Shown here piece by piece: positions 7,415 to 16,239 of a stretch of DNA of 64,000 nucleotides. The DNA lies in assembly GCA_023664625.1 (NCBI GenBank), contig JAMPFD010000001.1:62001-126000 (forward strand). Reading direction: 5' to 3'. This DNA comes from Bacillota bacterium (lineage in GTDB: Bacteria > Bacteroidota > Bacteroidia > Bacteroidales > Bacteroidaceae). The position numbers were made by a program, and so were the translations under genes. The stretch's first letter is position 1, and the number at the start of each line of letters is the position of its first letter. Below the pieces are notes generated by a model. The model saw only the letters and a program-made list of their open reading frames with translations. It was not told the origin of the DNA and searched no databases.

Positions 7415-7860
7415 TCCTTATCCGGTTGGTTTGTTATGTGAGCAGCAAGTTGTTTCCGTTTCGGCATTTTGTTTGACGAGAAGTATTTGTTGATGACGTG
7501 CAGGATGCCATCGGCAGCCTTTGCAAGACGTTCAAGCGCGCCACGCATCCATGCGTTGTCACGGAACAGGCTTCTGCGCTGTTCCTGCGACATATTGTTC
7601 AGCATGGAAGCGTAACGCACATAGTCACTGCGGTTCTTTAGCAGTTCCTCCAATATCAGATTCTCATCGTGCGTCAGTCTCGGTTTCGGCTCGTAGCCGG
7701 ATGCACGCGACAAGACATAACTACTAATGGACATTCCGCATTTCTCCGCCAATTCCTCAATGCGGATGCGTTGGGAACCATTCACGCGGAATGAGATTGT
7801 CGAGTCCCGCTTCTCTTTGGAAGCGGTTGTCTTCGGGGATTGTGGATTTGTCTTTTTCAA
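7411..7860 (-). CDS. RHH-type mobilization accessory protein
   Basis: 149 residues. After a Lys/Thr-rich tail, residues 20-60 form a ribbon-helix-helix fold: STISFRVNGSQRIRIEELAE followed by CGMSISSYVLSRASG. The C-terminal part (GALERLAKAADGILHVINKY) is helical, as in MobC/MbpA proteins that bind oriT and help the relaxase open DNA. It is first in the relaxase operon and overlaps it by 4 bp. A structured non-coding region, the likely oriT, lies upstream. Confidence 0.85.
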   Translation of the reverse strand: MKKTNPQSPKTTASKEKRDSTISFRVNGSQRIRIEELAEKCGMSISSYVLSRASGYEPKPRLTHDENLILEELLKNRSDYVRYASMLNNMSQEQRRSLFRDNAWMRGALERLAKAADGILHVINKYFSSNKMPKRKQLAAHITNQPDKE

Positions 7861-8134
7861 GAAGTTCTATCTGTTAGAAGTGGATATAATCATATAAAAC
7901 CGGAAACGGTGCGAGCCTGCGAGCGGCATACCCATTGACTGTAAGGGCAATGGCAAAATGCCGTGGAGTACATGACCGAAGGGATATGTAATACAGCGGC
8001 ATATCTTGCAATCCAAACACCTCCCTGCTTTTCATCCCTTCGGGAATATCCTATAAGGGGTTGTATAACTCAATATAAAGGATAGGGAAAAGATGGATTG
8101 TAACGGTCACCCGCAGCTCACACCAGACAGGCTT
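7861..8134. other. Structured non-coding region, candidate origin of transfer
   Basis: No plausible gene. Dyads include CCATTG/CAATGG (about 7951-7972), TGCCG/CGGCA (about 7979-8005), TCCCTTCGGGA (about 8035-8045) and GAAGGGAT/ATCCCTTC spanning 60 bp. Its place directly upstream of the RHH accessory gene and relaxase is where oriT usually lies in these elements. No nic site can be named from sequence alone. Confidence 0.45.
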
Positions 8135-8596
8135 CTATTTGCCGTCAGGCAGATTGTCGAACGCTGTCTTTACGGCATCGGAGGAGGTCGTGATCCGCAT
8201 CAGCGTGATGGTCGCCTTGAAAAACTCATCCTGGCTGCAGAACGGCTTTACGGAGTTCATCAGCTTTTCCGAGCGTTCCAGACGGAACCTCATCACGACC
8301 TCGTAAGATGCGGTGTTGGTCTTGTTCATCCCGTGATTGAGGAAACGGTTTACTGCAGTCATGTCGGCTTTCTCTATTTCACCGGACTTGCCGTTTCCTG
8401 TCGCATGGCAGACAATCACACGCACGGCATCCGCCTGATACAAGGTGCATGAACTGAGAAATTTCAGGATGTGCGCGGCTTCCGCCGAGATGTTCCGGCG
8501 TGTGCGGTTCTTTTTGTTCTCGCCTGTACCGTTGTGCCTTTCCTTTTGAGCCGCAGTATCACCGATACCCGGCATCATGTTGTTGTCGTTATTCAT
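8135..8596 (-). CDS. Hypothetical protein of the mobile element
   Basis: 153 residues, not recognised. The N-terminus is polar and basic (KKNRTRRN); the rest is predicted helical (SAEAAHILKFLSSCTLYQADAVRVIV and ASYEVVMRFRLERSEKLM), without membrane segments or Cys pairs. It follows the small HTH gene by 43 bp and probably shares its transcript. Small helical proteins at this place are common in Bacteroides mobilizable elements; the function is unknown. Confidence 0.65.
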   Translation of the reverse strand: MNNDNNMMPGIGDTAAQKERHNGTGENKKNRTRRNISAEAAHILKFLSSCTLYQADAVRVIVCHATGNGKSGEIEKADMTAVNRFLNHGMNKTNTASYEVVMRFRLERSEKLMNSVKPFCSQDEFFKATITLMRITTSSDAVKTAFDNLPDGK

Positions 8597-8639
8597 AAAA
8601 CGTGGTTTAGATGTTTTTTAATTGTGTCTGAATGATGTT

Positions 8640-8948
8640 TTACTGCTGCATCCTGTTTGCACGGTGTGTCACCATATGCTGTGCGGCATCGCTGTCAATC
8701 TCTGTCTGAGACTTCACACGGATGTTTGTCATCCATGTGTCAAGGTCTTCCTTTGAGAAGAAACACAGTTTGCCGTTAGGCTTGTAATAAGGGATTGCGC
8801 GACGCATCATCAGTTTGTACAGATAGCTCGGCTTGAGTCCGAGATACCTTGCAGCCTCGCTGGTCGTAAGCAGGTTTCTTTCTGATTCCATTGTCGTTGC
8901 GGTTTTGTTGTCAATCTTGTTTTCACTTGGCATAACACATTGCGTCAC
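8640..8948 (-). CDS. Excisionase-type HTH protein
   Basis: 102 residues. Residues 26-76 form a winged HTH of the MerR/excisionase kind: LLTTSEAARYLGLKPSYLYK, then a wing with IPYYKPNGKLCFFSKEDLDTW. Proteins of this type act as recombination directionality factors or as regulators of excision in Bacteroides elements. A TAACTTTG box lies 29 bp upstream. Confidence 0.83.
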   Translation of the reverse strand: MTQCVMPSENKIDNKTATTMESERNLLTTSEAARYLGLKPSYLYKLMMRRAIPYYKPNGKLCFFSKEDLDTWMTNIRVKSQTEIDSDAAQHMVTHRANRMQQ

Positions 8949-8976
8949 TGCCGTTTTATGCCTTATGTTTCGTTTG

Positions 8977-8984
8977 CAAAGTTA
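8977..8984 (-). promoter_or_regulatory. Promoter -7 box for the small HTH gene
   Basis: TAACTTTG on the minus strand, 29 bp before the start codon; matches TAnnTTTG. Confidence 0.5.
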
Positions 8985-9037
8985 CGCTTGACTTCATGTG
9001 GAGGTATGGGGTACAAGTCGGGCAAAGCACAAAAAGA

Positions 9038-9082
9038 GTTAATGCGCGACCTTGCTGTAAATCAGCAGGGGCACGCATTAAC
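9038..9082. terminator. Long hairpin between element genes
   Basis: GTTAATGCG (9038-9046) pairs with CGCATTAAC (9074-9082), with an inner CTTGCTG/CAGCAGG stem. It lies downstream of the leftward gene ending at 9136, so it may end that transcript; the T-rich CTCTTTTTGTG follows it on the minus strand. Confidence 0.6.
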
Positions 9083-9135
9083 TTGTGTCGTTATAAGTTT
9101 CCCGAATCGGGATTATATGGGCTACAACGGGGAGG

Positions 9136-9549
9136 TTATCTCATCGCATTGTATTTGTGATGTTTTTGCATCGCTGTCTCAATCATTTCCGTAAACTCCT
9201 TGTTGGCACTTGTCGCATACTTTGCGGCGATGTCCCGGCAATGTTTGCGGTAATACTCATGTGTAATGTGGCAGGAAGCGAGAAATCCTTTCGTCCAGCG
9301 TTCCGCCTCACTTTTGGGAGCGATGGTCTTGGAGATGGAATAGGCAAGATAGCATATCCGCAGGTTTTCACGGGTACGGACTACAACAGGTGTGGCGGTG
9401 GGTTTCAGGTTCAGGAAGTTCACGAAGTCGCTGCCGGACATGTGCTCGAACTGCGCATCGTTGCACACCTCATACAGAAACATGCACAGCGACAGCTGCA
9501 CACGGTCGATGGCGGCGTTGGTGGCGGTCAGGGTATGGTTTCCGTTCAT
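9136..9549 (-). CDS. Hypothetical helical protein of the mobile element
   Basis: 137 residues, not recognised. It has no signal peptide or membrane helix; the C-terminus (ANKEFTEMIETAMQKHHKY) is amphipathic. The start overlaps the stop of the upstream gene by 4 bp, so the pair is translationally coupled and probably works together. Confidence 0.65.
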   Translation of the reverse strand: MNGNHTLTATNAAIDRVQLSLCMFLYEVCNDAQFEHMSGSDFVNFLNLKPTATPVVVRTRENLRICYLAYSISKTIAPKSEAERWTKGFLASCHITHEYYRKHCRDIAAKYATSANKEFTEMIETAMQKHHKYNAMR

Positions 9550-10175
9550 GCCTGTTCCTCCTTTATCCGGCTGGTGTCACTGACAATGTTACGGGCGATG
9601 GTACCAAGACGTTCCATCAGCACATCCATAAACAGCATCTTGAAATGACGGATGTGGAAACACCTTGTTTCCTCCTGTTGCCACTGGGCATACTGGCTTT
9701 CTGTTTTTGCGTGCGCGGTGTCGTACTCTGTTTTCTTTGAAGAGCATTCAATATCAAGCGTTTTGTAATCATCGGAATCACCCGGAAGATAATCAAGGCG
9801 GTTGCTCATTGCGGAATACTCGCGCCACAATGCCGTGGAAATATCCTTTGCTGTATTGTAACGCTCTTCATACGGTTTGATATGACTGTCGAAAACGGCC
9901 TCAAAATCTACTGTGGTAAACTTGCTCTTGTCTGCTGAAAGATATGTCTCAACTTCCGAAGAAAGGGAAACGGCAAAAGCCGACAAACCGTCAATGTCAC
10001 TGTTCACAAGTCGGTTGGCTTCCGTAATCAATGTCGTTGTGTCATTGAAGTCACGATAAAACGAGGCAAGTGCATCGGCTTCCTCAAACGATACCGTTTC
10101 TTTTCCTGCACATTGTGTCAGCAGGTGATTGACAGTTGCAAGACGCTCTAATATATAAGGTATCATCATTTTCAT
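9546..10175 (-). CDS. Hypothetical coiled-coil protein of the mobile element
   Basis: 209 residues, not recognised. The composition suggests long helices through most of the length, for example EADALASFYRDFNDTTTLIT and TEYDTAHAKTESQYAQWQQE. No enzymatic motif is visible. It overlaps the genes on both sides by 4 bp (9549 and 10172), forming a coupled set with the AAA ATPase and the 137-residue protein. Confidence 0.65.
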   Translation of the reverse strand: MKMMIPYILERLATVNHLLTQCAGKETVSFEEADALASFYRDFNDTTTLITEANRLVNSDIDGLSAFAVSLSSEVETYLSADKSKFTTVDFEAVFDSHIKPYEERYNTAKDISTALWREYSAMSNRLDYLPGDSDDYKTLDIECSSKKTEYDTAHAKTESQYAQWQQEETRCFHIRHFKMLFMDVLMERLGTIARNIVSDTSRIKEEQA

Positions 10176-11620
10176 GAATTAAAAAGGTCATCCATTGTCA
10201 CCTCGCTGTGGACGATGCTGCTATGTTTGCCTTTCCCTACACCGAAAGTGGTGACAAAGGTATGCACAACGGCTTCTTTGGTTTTGGTGCGCTCTTTGAA
10301 TATTCCCGTCCTTCTGCGCAATCTCATCTCGTAATCATTAGTGATGGAATATTCTTCCTCGCAAAATTTCATCTCACACAGATGAATGACCCTGTCTGAT
10401 CTTTCTATAAGCATATCAATCTGGGCACCGGGCATTTCGTTGTTCGGATCCGGCAGGCATTTCCATGTAGAGACAGATGTGCCTATTCCGGAAATACCCA
10501 AGGCTTTCTTTATCTGTTTGTGATGCCTCATGCAGATTAACTCGAATGTAAGTCCCATCCATGACCTTACGCCGGAATCATCCAGATTATGACTCCACCA
10601 TTCCGTATCTTTATTATGACGGTCTGCAATGAACTTGAAATAGAACAGGGTGTAGAAGTCCACCAGTTTATACACCAAAGTATTCTTTTTCCCGAACAGT
10701 TCATACGTATCTATGAAATCACATTGTTCAAGGTTGTTAAGCACTATATTCAGAAACTTCCCGTTAAATTTGGTCGCTTTGGAAATTTCCCGCTTTGTCA
10801 AGCCGTCCTTATGGCTGTACAGAAGTTCTATCACTTTGATATAGGAATCCACACGGGAGAATAACGCGCTATATAACTCATTATATTCGTTACGGAGCGG
10901 CGCATTTTTTTGAAAGAAAAGCATATCTATGTTCTGCGCCACACTCATCCGGTGATTCATGAGACTGAGATAGAACGGGATGCCACCTGTGAACATATAG
11001 CATTGTAAAATGTCATAGCGTGTCAACGGCGAATCAAATGACTTGAAATACTGTTCCGTCTCAGCCAGTGTAAATGGCTCAAGATACAGTCTGCGCGTGA
11101 TGCGGTTGTGCAGTCCGCCCTGGTTGTCTATAAGTTTGTCAGCCATCCATGATGTGGCGGAACCGGATGCGACCAGCACTATGTCATACCTCCTGTTCGC
11201 CCATGCGTTCCAGAAATTTTCAAGCGCACTTACAAAAGTAGACCGTTGTGAGTCAATCCATGGCATCTCATCAATGAATATGACTTTTTTACGTTCTTGA
11301 GGAAACGTTTCCAGATATTCTTCAAGGGCATCGAAAGCCTCGTACCAATCTGCAAAGGGAGCCTGTTTCTTTCCGGAATATTTCTGGATTGCTTTTGCAA
11401 AGTAATTCAGTTGGGTCTGAGTCTTGGTTTTATGTTTTCCGACAAAAGAGAAATCATACTTGTTCTCAAAAAACTGGTCAACAAGAAAGGTTTTGCCTAT
11501 ACGCCGACGGCCACATACGATTACAAATTCTGACCTGTTGGATTTCAAACATTCTTTCAGAATTTCACATTCATTGTGCCGTCCTATCAATACCGGGGGG
11601 ATTAGTGTCATATTTTCCAT
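10172..11620 (-). CDS. AAA ATPase with DUF234-type C-terminal domain
   Basis: 482 residues. Walker A is CGRRRIGKTFLVDQFF (near residue 35), Walker B is KKVIFIDEMPW, and sensor ASGSATSWM follows. The C-terminal 150 residues have the DUF234 pattern with a possible PD-(D/E)xK fold: PGAQIDMLIERSD then HLCEMKFCEE. Such archaeal-type ATPases occur widely in Bacteroidetes, often in mobile DNA; suggested roles range from DNA transactions to defence, none shown for this one. The longest frame starts at 11752, but I prefer ATG 11620 (MENMTLIPPVLIGRHNE), where family homology begins. Confidence 0.82.
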   Translation of the reverse strand: MENMTLIPPVLIGRHNECEILKECLKSNRSEFVIVCGRRRIGKTFLVDQFFENKYDFSFVGKHKTKTQTQLNYFAKAIQKYSGKKQAPFADWYEAFDALEEYLETFPQERKKVIFIDEMPWIDSQRSTFVSALENFWNAWANRRYDIVLVASGSATSWMADKLIDNQGGLHNRITRRLYLEPFTLAETEQYFKSFDSPLTRYDILQCYMFTGGIPFYLSLMNHRMSVAQNIDMLFFQKNAPLRNEYNELYSALFSRVDSYIKVIELLYSHKDGLTKREISKATKFNGKFLNIVLNNLEQCDFIDTYELFGKKNTLVYKLVDFYTLFYFKFIADRHNKDTEWWSHNLDDSGVRSWMGLTFELICMRHHKQIKKALGISGIGTSVSTWKCLPDPNNEMPGAQIDMLIERSDRVIHLCEMKFCEEEYSITNDYEMRLRRRTGIFKERTKTKEAVVHTFVTTFGVGKGKHSSIVHSEVTMDDLFNS

Positions 11621-12073
11621 GAGACAAAGGTACACATTAAATTCCACACCACAAAGAAAATATGCTGAGTTTTGACTAAAACACGAGAATTTTGACCACA
11701 AAAAGTCAAAACTCATCATAAATACTGCTTCAAAAATGACTGTCATATGCAATATACAGAAACTGAAGGTAGCATGCTTATGTTATTGTGTCTTCTCATA
11801 TCATGAGAGAAGATTGATAATGACGAGTTGTGACCATATTGCATCAAAAGCCTTGTATAAAAGTCAAATCTCGACACAATTGGGAGGTACATAGTTTCTA
11901 TTCTCAATCCAATCAGATATTGATATATGGATATTTTATTGCAGAGATAATGCTTTTTGCATGAATAACGCATCTTTTTGTCTTTATTTTGTGCGAAAAC
12001 GCACGTTTTTTTTGAGTTCTGATAAGTGAAGAATGCTTGAAAACGCACTTTATCCAGTACTGAATGAGAATAA
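11621..12073. other. AT-rich gap without a supported gene
   Basis: A 147-residue open frame on the minus strand (11743-12186) crosses this gap but overlaps the HTH gene and has unlike, basic composition, so I do not call it. I see no tRNA, clear terminator or tandem repeat. Confidence 0.5.
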
Positions 12074-12364
12074 TTAGGGTTTTCCTTTCTCGATTCTCTC
12101 AACATCCGATAGCCTATAACAGTTCTTGCCACCGAACTTGTGACATACAAGATAACCGGAGTTATTCCATCTCCAAAGAGTGGCACGGCTTTTACCGAGA
12201 CGCTTAATCACCTCAGCCTCGTCAATCATCGCATCTTCCCGTTCCGCATTTCGTGTCTGCTCACGTTCGTCCGCCCATTGTTGGAAAGCGGCTTTCAGTG
12301 TCTCGACAGACGTTATCACTATTGTTTTCGGTTGCACGGACTGAAATTCATTTGTCTGTTTCAT
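12074..12364 (-). CDS. Small HTH DNA-binding protein
   Basis: 96 residues. The C-terminal half is a helix-turn-helix of the excisionase class: MIDEAEVIKRLGKSRATLWR, then WNNSGYLVCHKFGGKNCYRLSDVERIEKG. The N-terminal half is probably a coiled coil (LKAAFQQWADEREQTRNAER). It lies between the integrase operon and the ATPase operon. Upstream are a TAATTTTG box and two direct repeats that could be its operator. Confidence 0.8.
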   Translation of the reverse strand: MKQTNEFQSVQPKTIVITSVETLKAAFQQWADEREQTRNAEREDAMIDEAEVIKRLGKSRATLWRWNNSGYLVCHKFGGKNCYRLSDVERIEKGKP

Positions 12365-12468
12365 CTTTCACATCGGCAGGGGATTGGCGACCCTCACGGC
12401 AAAACGCATGCCCCGCACCTGCCTCGGACTTTCTCCGCTCAGTGAGGGCTGACCGGATTCGGCAATGC

Positions 12469-12476
12469 AAAATTAA
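12469..12476 (-). promoter_or_regulatory. Promoter -7 box of the 96-residue HTH gene
   Basis: TAATTTTG on the minus strand, about 105 bp before the start. Direct repeats lie just upstream. Confidence 0.5.
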
Positions 12477-12487
12477 GACATATTGAG

Positions 12488-12516
12488 ACGGTCATGAAAC
12501 ATTTTGAACGGTCATT
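12488..12516. repeat. ACGGTCAT direct repeats, possible operator
   Basis: ACGGTCAT occurs at 12488 and again at 12508, exactly 20 bp apart (two helical turns). Both copies sit just upstream of the TAATTTTG box, where the -33 element would be. Confidence 0.5.
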
Positions 12517-12577
12517 GCTTGCCGGACATTGAGAAACATTTCCGTTAAATCCATTAACATCTATAACGGCATTGTAA

Positions 12578-13345
12578 CTACCCTGCATATGACTTGAATT
12601 TCAGCCACAGTTGTATAAACAAGTTCTTACGGGTTTGATTATCCTTCAAGAATACAATCCTTCCATCCGGCTGTTTCGTATATCCGATTCTTGTACGCAG
12701 CGCACTGACTACGCGATTTTTCTCCTTGTCCGTAAAACGCTCGTGAAGGTAATTGTTATAACCGGTCTTTGTCACCTGCGGAAATTCTGTTTTCAGTTTG
12801 GAATGGGCAATATCCCTGACAAGCCCCTCTTCACGGGCACAGACCATCACCAGTGCCGCACCACGGCCGACCTCACCACGCAGCAGAAAGTGAAGTGTCT
12901 CCATGATACGGTCTGCGTGCTCCGGATATTGTATTTCCTCTACAAAGCTGCTTGGACGCTGCCTGTATGCCATATCCTTCCAGATATTCATGAATGTCAT
13001 GACTGTCTGAGGGGCGATGCCCTTAACGTGTTTCCTCAGCAATCCGCTGACAAACTCATGGACTTCTTCCGGATGATTTCGGGCACGTATGAACAGGTAT
13101 TCCATAGTCCGTCTGATGCACGGCTCTTTACAAATGGTCTCCCACGGAAGTTCCGGCCGTTCAATAAGCAGAATGATGGTTTTGACCGCGGCTTCATCCG
13201 ATGGCAACGGAATATTGTCATCCACTTTTCCGTCTTTCAGTCTTGCCTCTATCAGTGAAAGGATATAACGGGCATTGCGCTCTGTATTCTGCCTGCCGTA
13301 CTGTTGCTCTATGTCCGCTCTGATGTCATCAACCCTGTCCCTCAT
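12578..13345 (-). CDS. Hypothetical protein coupled to the integrase
   Basis: 255 residues, not recognised. It is highly charged and helical, without membrane helices. The middle has EEVHEFVSGLLRKHVKGIAP and RGEVGRGAALVMVCAREEGL; the end is basic (TRKNLFIQLWLKFKSYAG). It overlaps the 3' end of the integrase by 4 bp, so it is translated from the same transcript. A role as integrase helper is inferred from position only. Confidence 0.7.
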   Translation of the reverse strand: MRDRVDDIRADIEQQYGRQNTERNARYILSLIEARLKDGKVDDNIPLPSDEAAVKTIILLIERPELPWETICKEPCIRRTMEYLFIRARNHPEEVHEFVSGLLRKHVKGIAPQTVMTFMNIWKDMAYRQRPSSFVEEIQYPEHADRIMETLHFLLRGEVGRGAALVMVCAREEGLVRDIAHSKLKTEFPQVTKTGYNNYLHERFTDKEKNRVVSALRTRIGYTKQPDGRIVFLKDNQTRKNLFIQLWLKFKSYAG

Positions 13346-14889
13346 GCCGTTTCTTTTTGTTTGCTTGTATTCTTTCCCTTTCTTTCTCTTGCCAATTCCA
13401 ATAGTCCTGCTAGTTCCTCGGTGGACATCGACTCGAATTCTTTCAGCAGCAAAGCCTTCACTTCCGCCTCTTTCCGTGCCCGTATGACCTTCTTGCCGAT
13501 TCCCGCAGCCATCTCGACACCGCTCAGTTTGATATAGTCAAAGAACACGCTTTCGGTCTTATGGCCGCTGATAGACATCATCTCATGTGTATCAAGTATC
13601 TTGTCAAGATACATCAGCGTGATTCCCGTGCGCCGTGCCGTATGGGTGGTGACAAGGCTGTATCTGGGTATAAGCACTTCACCGCGCTCATTGCGTTTGA
13701 AAACAACCTTGTTGTCCTGTTCCATACGCTGTTGTATCTTTGTCAGACGGGTGGGAAGCTCAACGGCAAAGGACGGAACTTTCTTGGAAAGCCTTTCAAC
13801 AATGGTCTTGATTCCCTTGTTCAGCTGATAATTTGAAAGATAGGGAAGATTATAATCATACTTTTCCAAAATCCGGAGCAGATTGTCATCAAGGATTGGG
13901 ATGGATATTTCCGTCCCGGTTTTCTGTTGGGTAAGGGTGATGATGCCTATGCCGTCATGAAAGCTGATATTGCCCTGACGGATTCGGGAATAGTCGGAAT
14001 ACCGCTGGCTGGTATAACAGCCCACAAGAAACACATCACGAACTTTCGCCTCTTCGCCTCTCAGTCTCATGTCATACAATGCCTGCAGCTCGGCTTTCGT
14101 CAGATAGATTTCCACGACCTTGTCGTCTGTCTTGACCTGTAATTTAGGAAAGCTCTCAAGCACTGTCGTGTTGAAACGGAAGCCTTCCTTGAAAGCGGAA
14201 TTAAGCATTGCGCAGAACACGGCGAGATTCTTGTTGATGGTTTTCTTCATATAACCCAAATCCTTTTCAAGGAACAATACAAAACTGTCAATGAGTTTGT
14301 TCCCGACATCATCCCAGTCGAACGGATGCTCCTTTGAATAGATTTCCAGGACGTTGGCAAAGCCCTTATAAGTGTGCAGTGTCTGGTATGTATAGTTATT
14401 ACCTTTGCGCTTGATTGTGCCGTCTTCCATTCCTTTGATACGTCTCCGTACATATTCCATCACATTGGGACGGCGTGCTTCCTGAAGTTGGCGGACGAGT
14501 TCCATGTTGGCCTCATTCAGTTCCCGCTTCTTGGCAATGATGGTTGTGCGGCTTATCTCCGCCGGATTCACAGTCTTGACAACCTCGTACACTTCCAGAA
14601 TATCGTTCCGTGTCTGGACCTGTTCGGGCAGTGCCATTGCTATGGCGGAAATGGAAGCCACAAAAGCCTCTATCTCCTTTTTCTTCTGAAGGAGGGATTC
14701 ACGCAGTGCCATGTTCAGCTTGCCACGTGAAGGCACTTTGATTTCGCCATCAACAAAATTTTCCGGTTTGACGGTGACAATGGATTTGAACTGCGGACGG
14801 TTTGTGCGCGTAATGTCAAGCCGCACAAGGATATGATGTTCACCTTGTGCATTGCTTTTCTTGGCAAGGGAGAGGGTGGCTTTCGGCAT
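13342..14889 (-). CDS. Tyrosine integrase of mobile unit A
   Basis: 515 residues. The catalytic set is complete: Arg in CYTSQRYSDYSRI, Lys in TLTQQKTGTEIS, HTARRTGITLMYL, SISGHKTES and the tyrosine nucleophile in FFDYIKLSG. The N-terminal 210 residues contain the arm-binding and SAM-like core-binding domains. It is longer than the usual 400 residues because of an insertion with PSFAVELPTRLTKIQQRMEQ and a charged C-terminal tail. It should catalyse integration and excision of the element. A TATATTTG box lies 31 bp upstream. Confidence 0.9.
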   Translation of the reverse strand: MPKATLSLAKKSNAQGEHHILVRLDITRTNRPQFKSIVTVKPENFVDGEIKVPSRGKLNMALRESLLQKKKEIEAFVASISAIAMALPEQVQTRNDILEVYEVVKTVNPAEISRTTIIAKKRELNEANMELVRQLQEARRPNVMEYVRRRIKGMEDGTIKRKGNNYTYQTLHTYKGFANVLEIYSKEHPFDWDDVGNKLIDSFVLFLEKDLGYMKKTINKNLAVFCAMLNSAFKEGFRFNTTVLESFPKLQVKTDDKVVEIYLTKAELQALYDMRLRGEEAKVRDVFLVGCYTSQRYSDYSRIRQGNISFHDGIGIITLTQQKTGTEISIPILDDNLLRILEKYDYNLPYLSNYQLNKGIKTIVERLSKKVPSFAVELPTRLTKIQQRMEQDNKVVFKRNERGEVLIPRYSLVTTHTARRTGITLMYLDKILDTHEMMSISGHKTESVFFDYIKLSGVEMAAGIGKKVIRARKEAEVKALLLKEFESMSTEELAGLLELARERKGKNTSKQKETA

Positions 14890-14919
14890 AATGCTTGTTT
14901 TAAGAGGGTTATCGCCCTA

Positions 14920-14927
14920 CAAATATA
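14920..14927 (-). promoter_or_regulatory. Promoter -7 box of the integrase
   Basis: TATATTTG on the minus strand, 31 bp before the integrase start. Confidence 0.5.
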
Positions 14928-15162
14928 CGAAAATAATGTCACAAACAATGTCACACTGATGATATTTTTTGAAACATTAGCAAAATTAGATAAAACAATA
15001 ATATATTTATAAATAGTTATTATACAACACTTTATATTCTTATTCTTTCTTTTGGTATGACTTTTACTTCTTTCATTTTGGGTATTAGGCTACCCATACC
15101 TTGTTTTTCGCCCTAAAACAGGCTTCAAACAGGTTTTGAATGGTCGGCAAGCCGAAGTACTG
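14928..15162. other. AT-rich junction between mobile units A and B
   Basis: No gene. This gap lies between the integrase of unit A and the last gene of unit B, where an element end (att site) would be expected. I found no convincing direct repeat shared with 4-5 kb or 19-20 kb, so the exact end is unknown. Confidence 0.4.
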
Positions 15163-16239
15163 TTACCAGCGGAATTCCGGGTCGTATCGGTACGGCTGTC
15201 CCTTCTTGTCGTCTTCCTGCACAAGCGCACGCTTGTTCTTTAGGAAAACGATGATGGCTGTGGCATGGTTGTGGCCGACGTTCCGCCCGAGCACCTGCGA
15301 GTAGGCGGACTTGATTACATTGGACAAGTCCTTGTAGAAATACTCCATGCCCGGCTTCGGATAGATGATGGCGAGAGCCTTGCGGTACTGCGCTTCAGTT
15401 ATGGAAGTGTAAGGGTCGAACTTTCCTTTCGCCGGACGACCGACAGACTTTGTCTTGGGCTGATAGCCTATGACCTGTTCCGGCATCGCCATCTCCCCGC
15501 CGACAATCCTGAAGGCGAACGGCTGGAACGACTCTGAACGGGTAAGCAATGGCTTGACCACGCTGATGCATTCGTCTTCGCTGTCTTTCTCTACCAGCAT
15601 CACCGTCTCTGATTTGTTGGCGAGTTCGGTGCCGAGGTGCCCACGTGCATGATCATCCGCCTTGTTCTGGTGGAGCACCGTATGAAGATGGAACTGATAA
15701 CGGTCAGTCCACTGCATCAGTCTGGAGATAACGGCGGTGGATTCGGACGGATTGTTGATGTCGTACAGCAAGTCACGCACTCCATCAATGATGACCAGCC
15801 CGATGTCTGGCACGGCTTCCATCGCCTCCTCAATCATCCGCACACGTTCCTCCGGAGTGTACTGCCGCAAGGCAAGGAAAATGAAGTGGGGATTGTCAGT
15901 GTCCGTATTCTGTCCTGCAAGAGCGAGGACACGCTTCATGAGCCGCTGGCAATCCACAAGGCTCTGCTCCGTGTCGATGTAGAGTACAACAGGTCTGTCC
16001 GGAGGAAGTGACACAGTATAAGCCAGCACGTAGTCGCCGCAGAGTGCCGCTGCTGCCATTGCCGACACGTTGAAACTCTTCTTGCTCTTCGCCTTGCCGA
16101 TGGAGGCGGAGAAGTTACCGAGTGTTCCGACCTGTACTCCTCCGATGCGCAAGACGATCGGAGCATCAACATATTCTGTCTCGACACTCAGGCGGCTTTG
16201 CTGCCATGAGATGCCGTTGCTGTTCGTGTCGCTTACCAT
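15163..16239 (-). CDS. RecA-fold ATPase (RepA/AAA_25-like) of unit B
   Basis: 358 residues. The P-loop lies in NFSASIGKAKSKKSFNVSAM (about 42-61), a variant GxxxxxKS loop. Walker B is IGLVIIDGVRDLLYD, and LHTVLHQNKADDHARGHLG is a sensor-like loop. This fits the RepA-like helicase/ATPase family of mobile elements and plasmids. The C-terminal 90 residues (MEYFYKDLSNVIKSAYSQVL) look like a winged-helix domain. Its start overlaps the HTH gene by 7 bp. Confidence 0.82.
   Translation of the reverse strand: MVSDTNSNGISWQQSRLSVETEYVDAPIVLRIGGVQVGTLGNFSASIGKAKSKKSFNVSAMAAAALCGDYVLAYTVSLPPDRPVVLYIDTEQSLVDCQRLMKRVLALAGQNTDTDNPHFIFLALRQYTPEERVRMIEEAMEAVPDIGLVIIDGVRDLLYDINNPSESTAVISRLMQWTDRYQFHLHTVLHQNKADDHARGHLGTELANKSETVMLVEKDSEDECISVVKPLLTRSESFQPFAFRIVGGEMAMPEQVIGYQPKTKSVGRPAKGKFDPYTSITEAQYRKALAIIYPKPGMEYFYKDLSNVIKSAYSQVLGRNVGHNHATAIIVFLKNKRALVQEDDKKGQPYRYDPEFRW

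Noticed and set aside
11743..12186. 147-residue open frame on the minus strand
   Set aside because: It overlaps the HTH gene at 12074-12364, has unlike and basic composition, and shows no motif.
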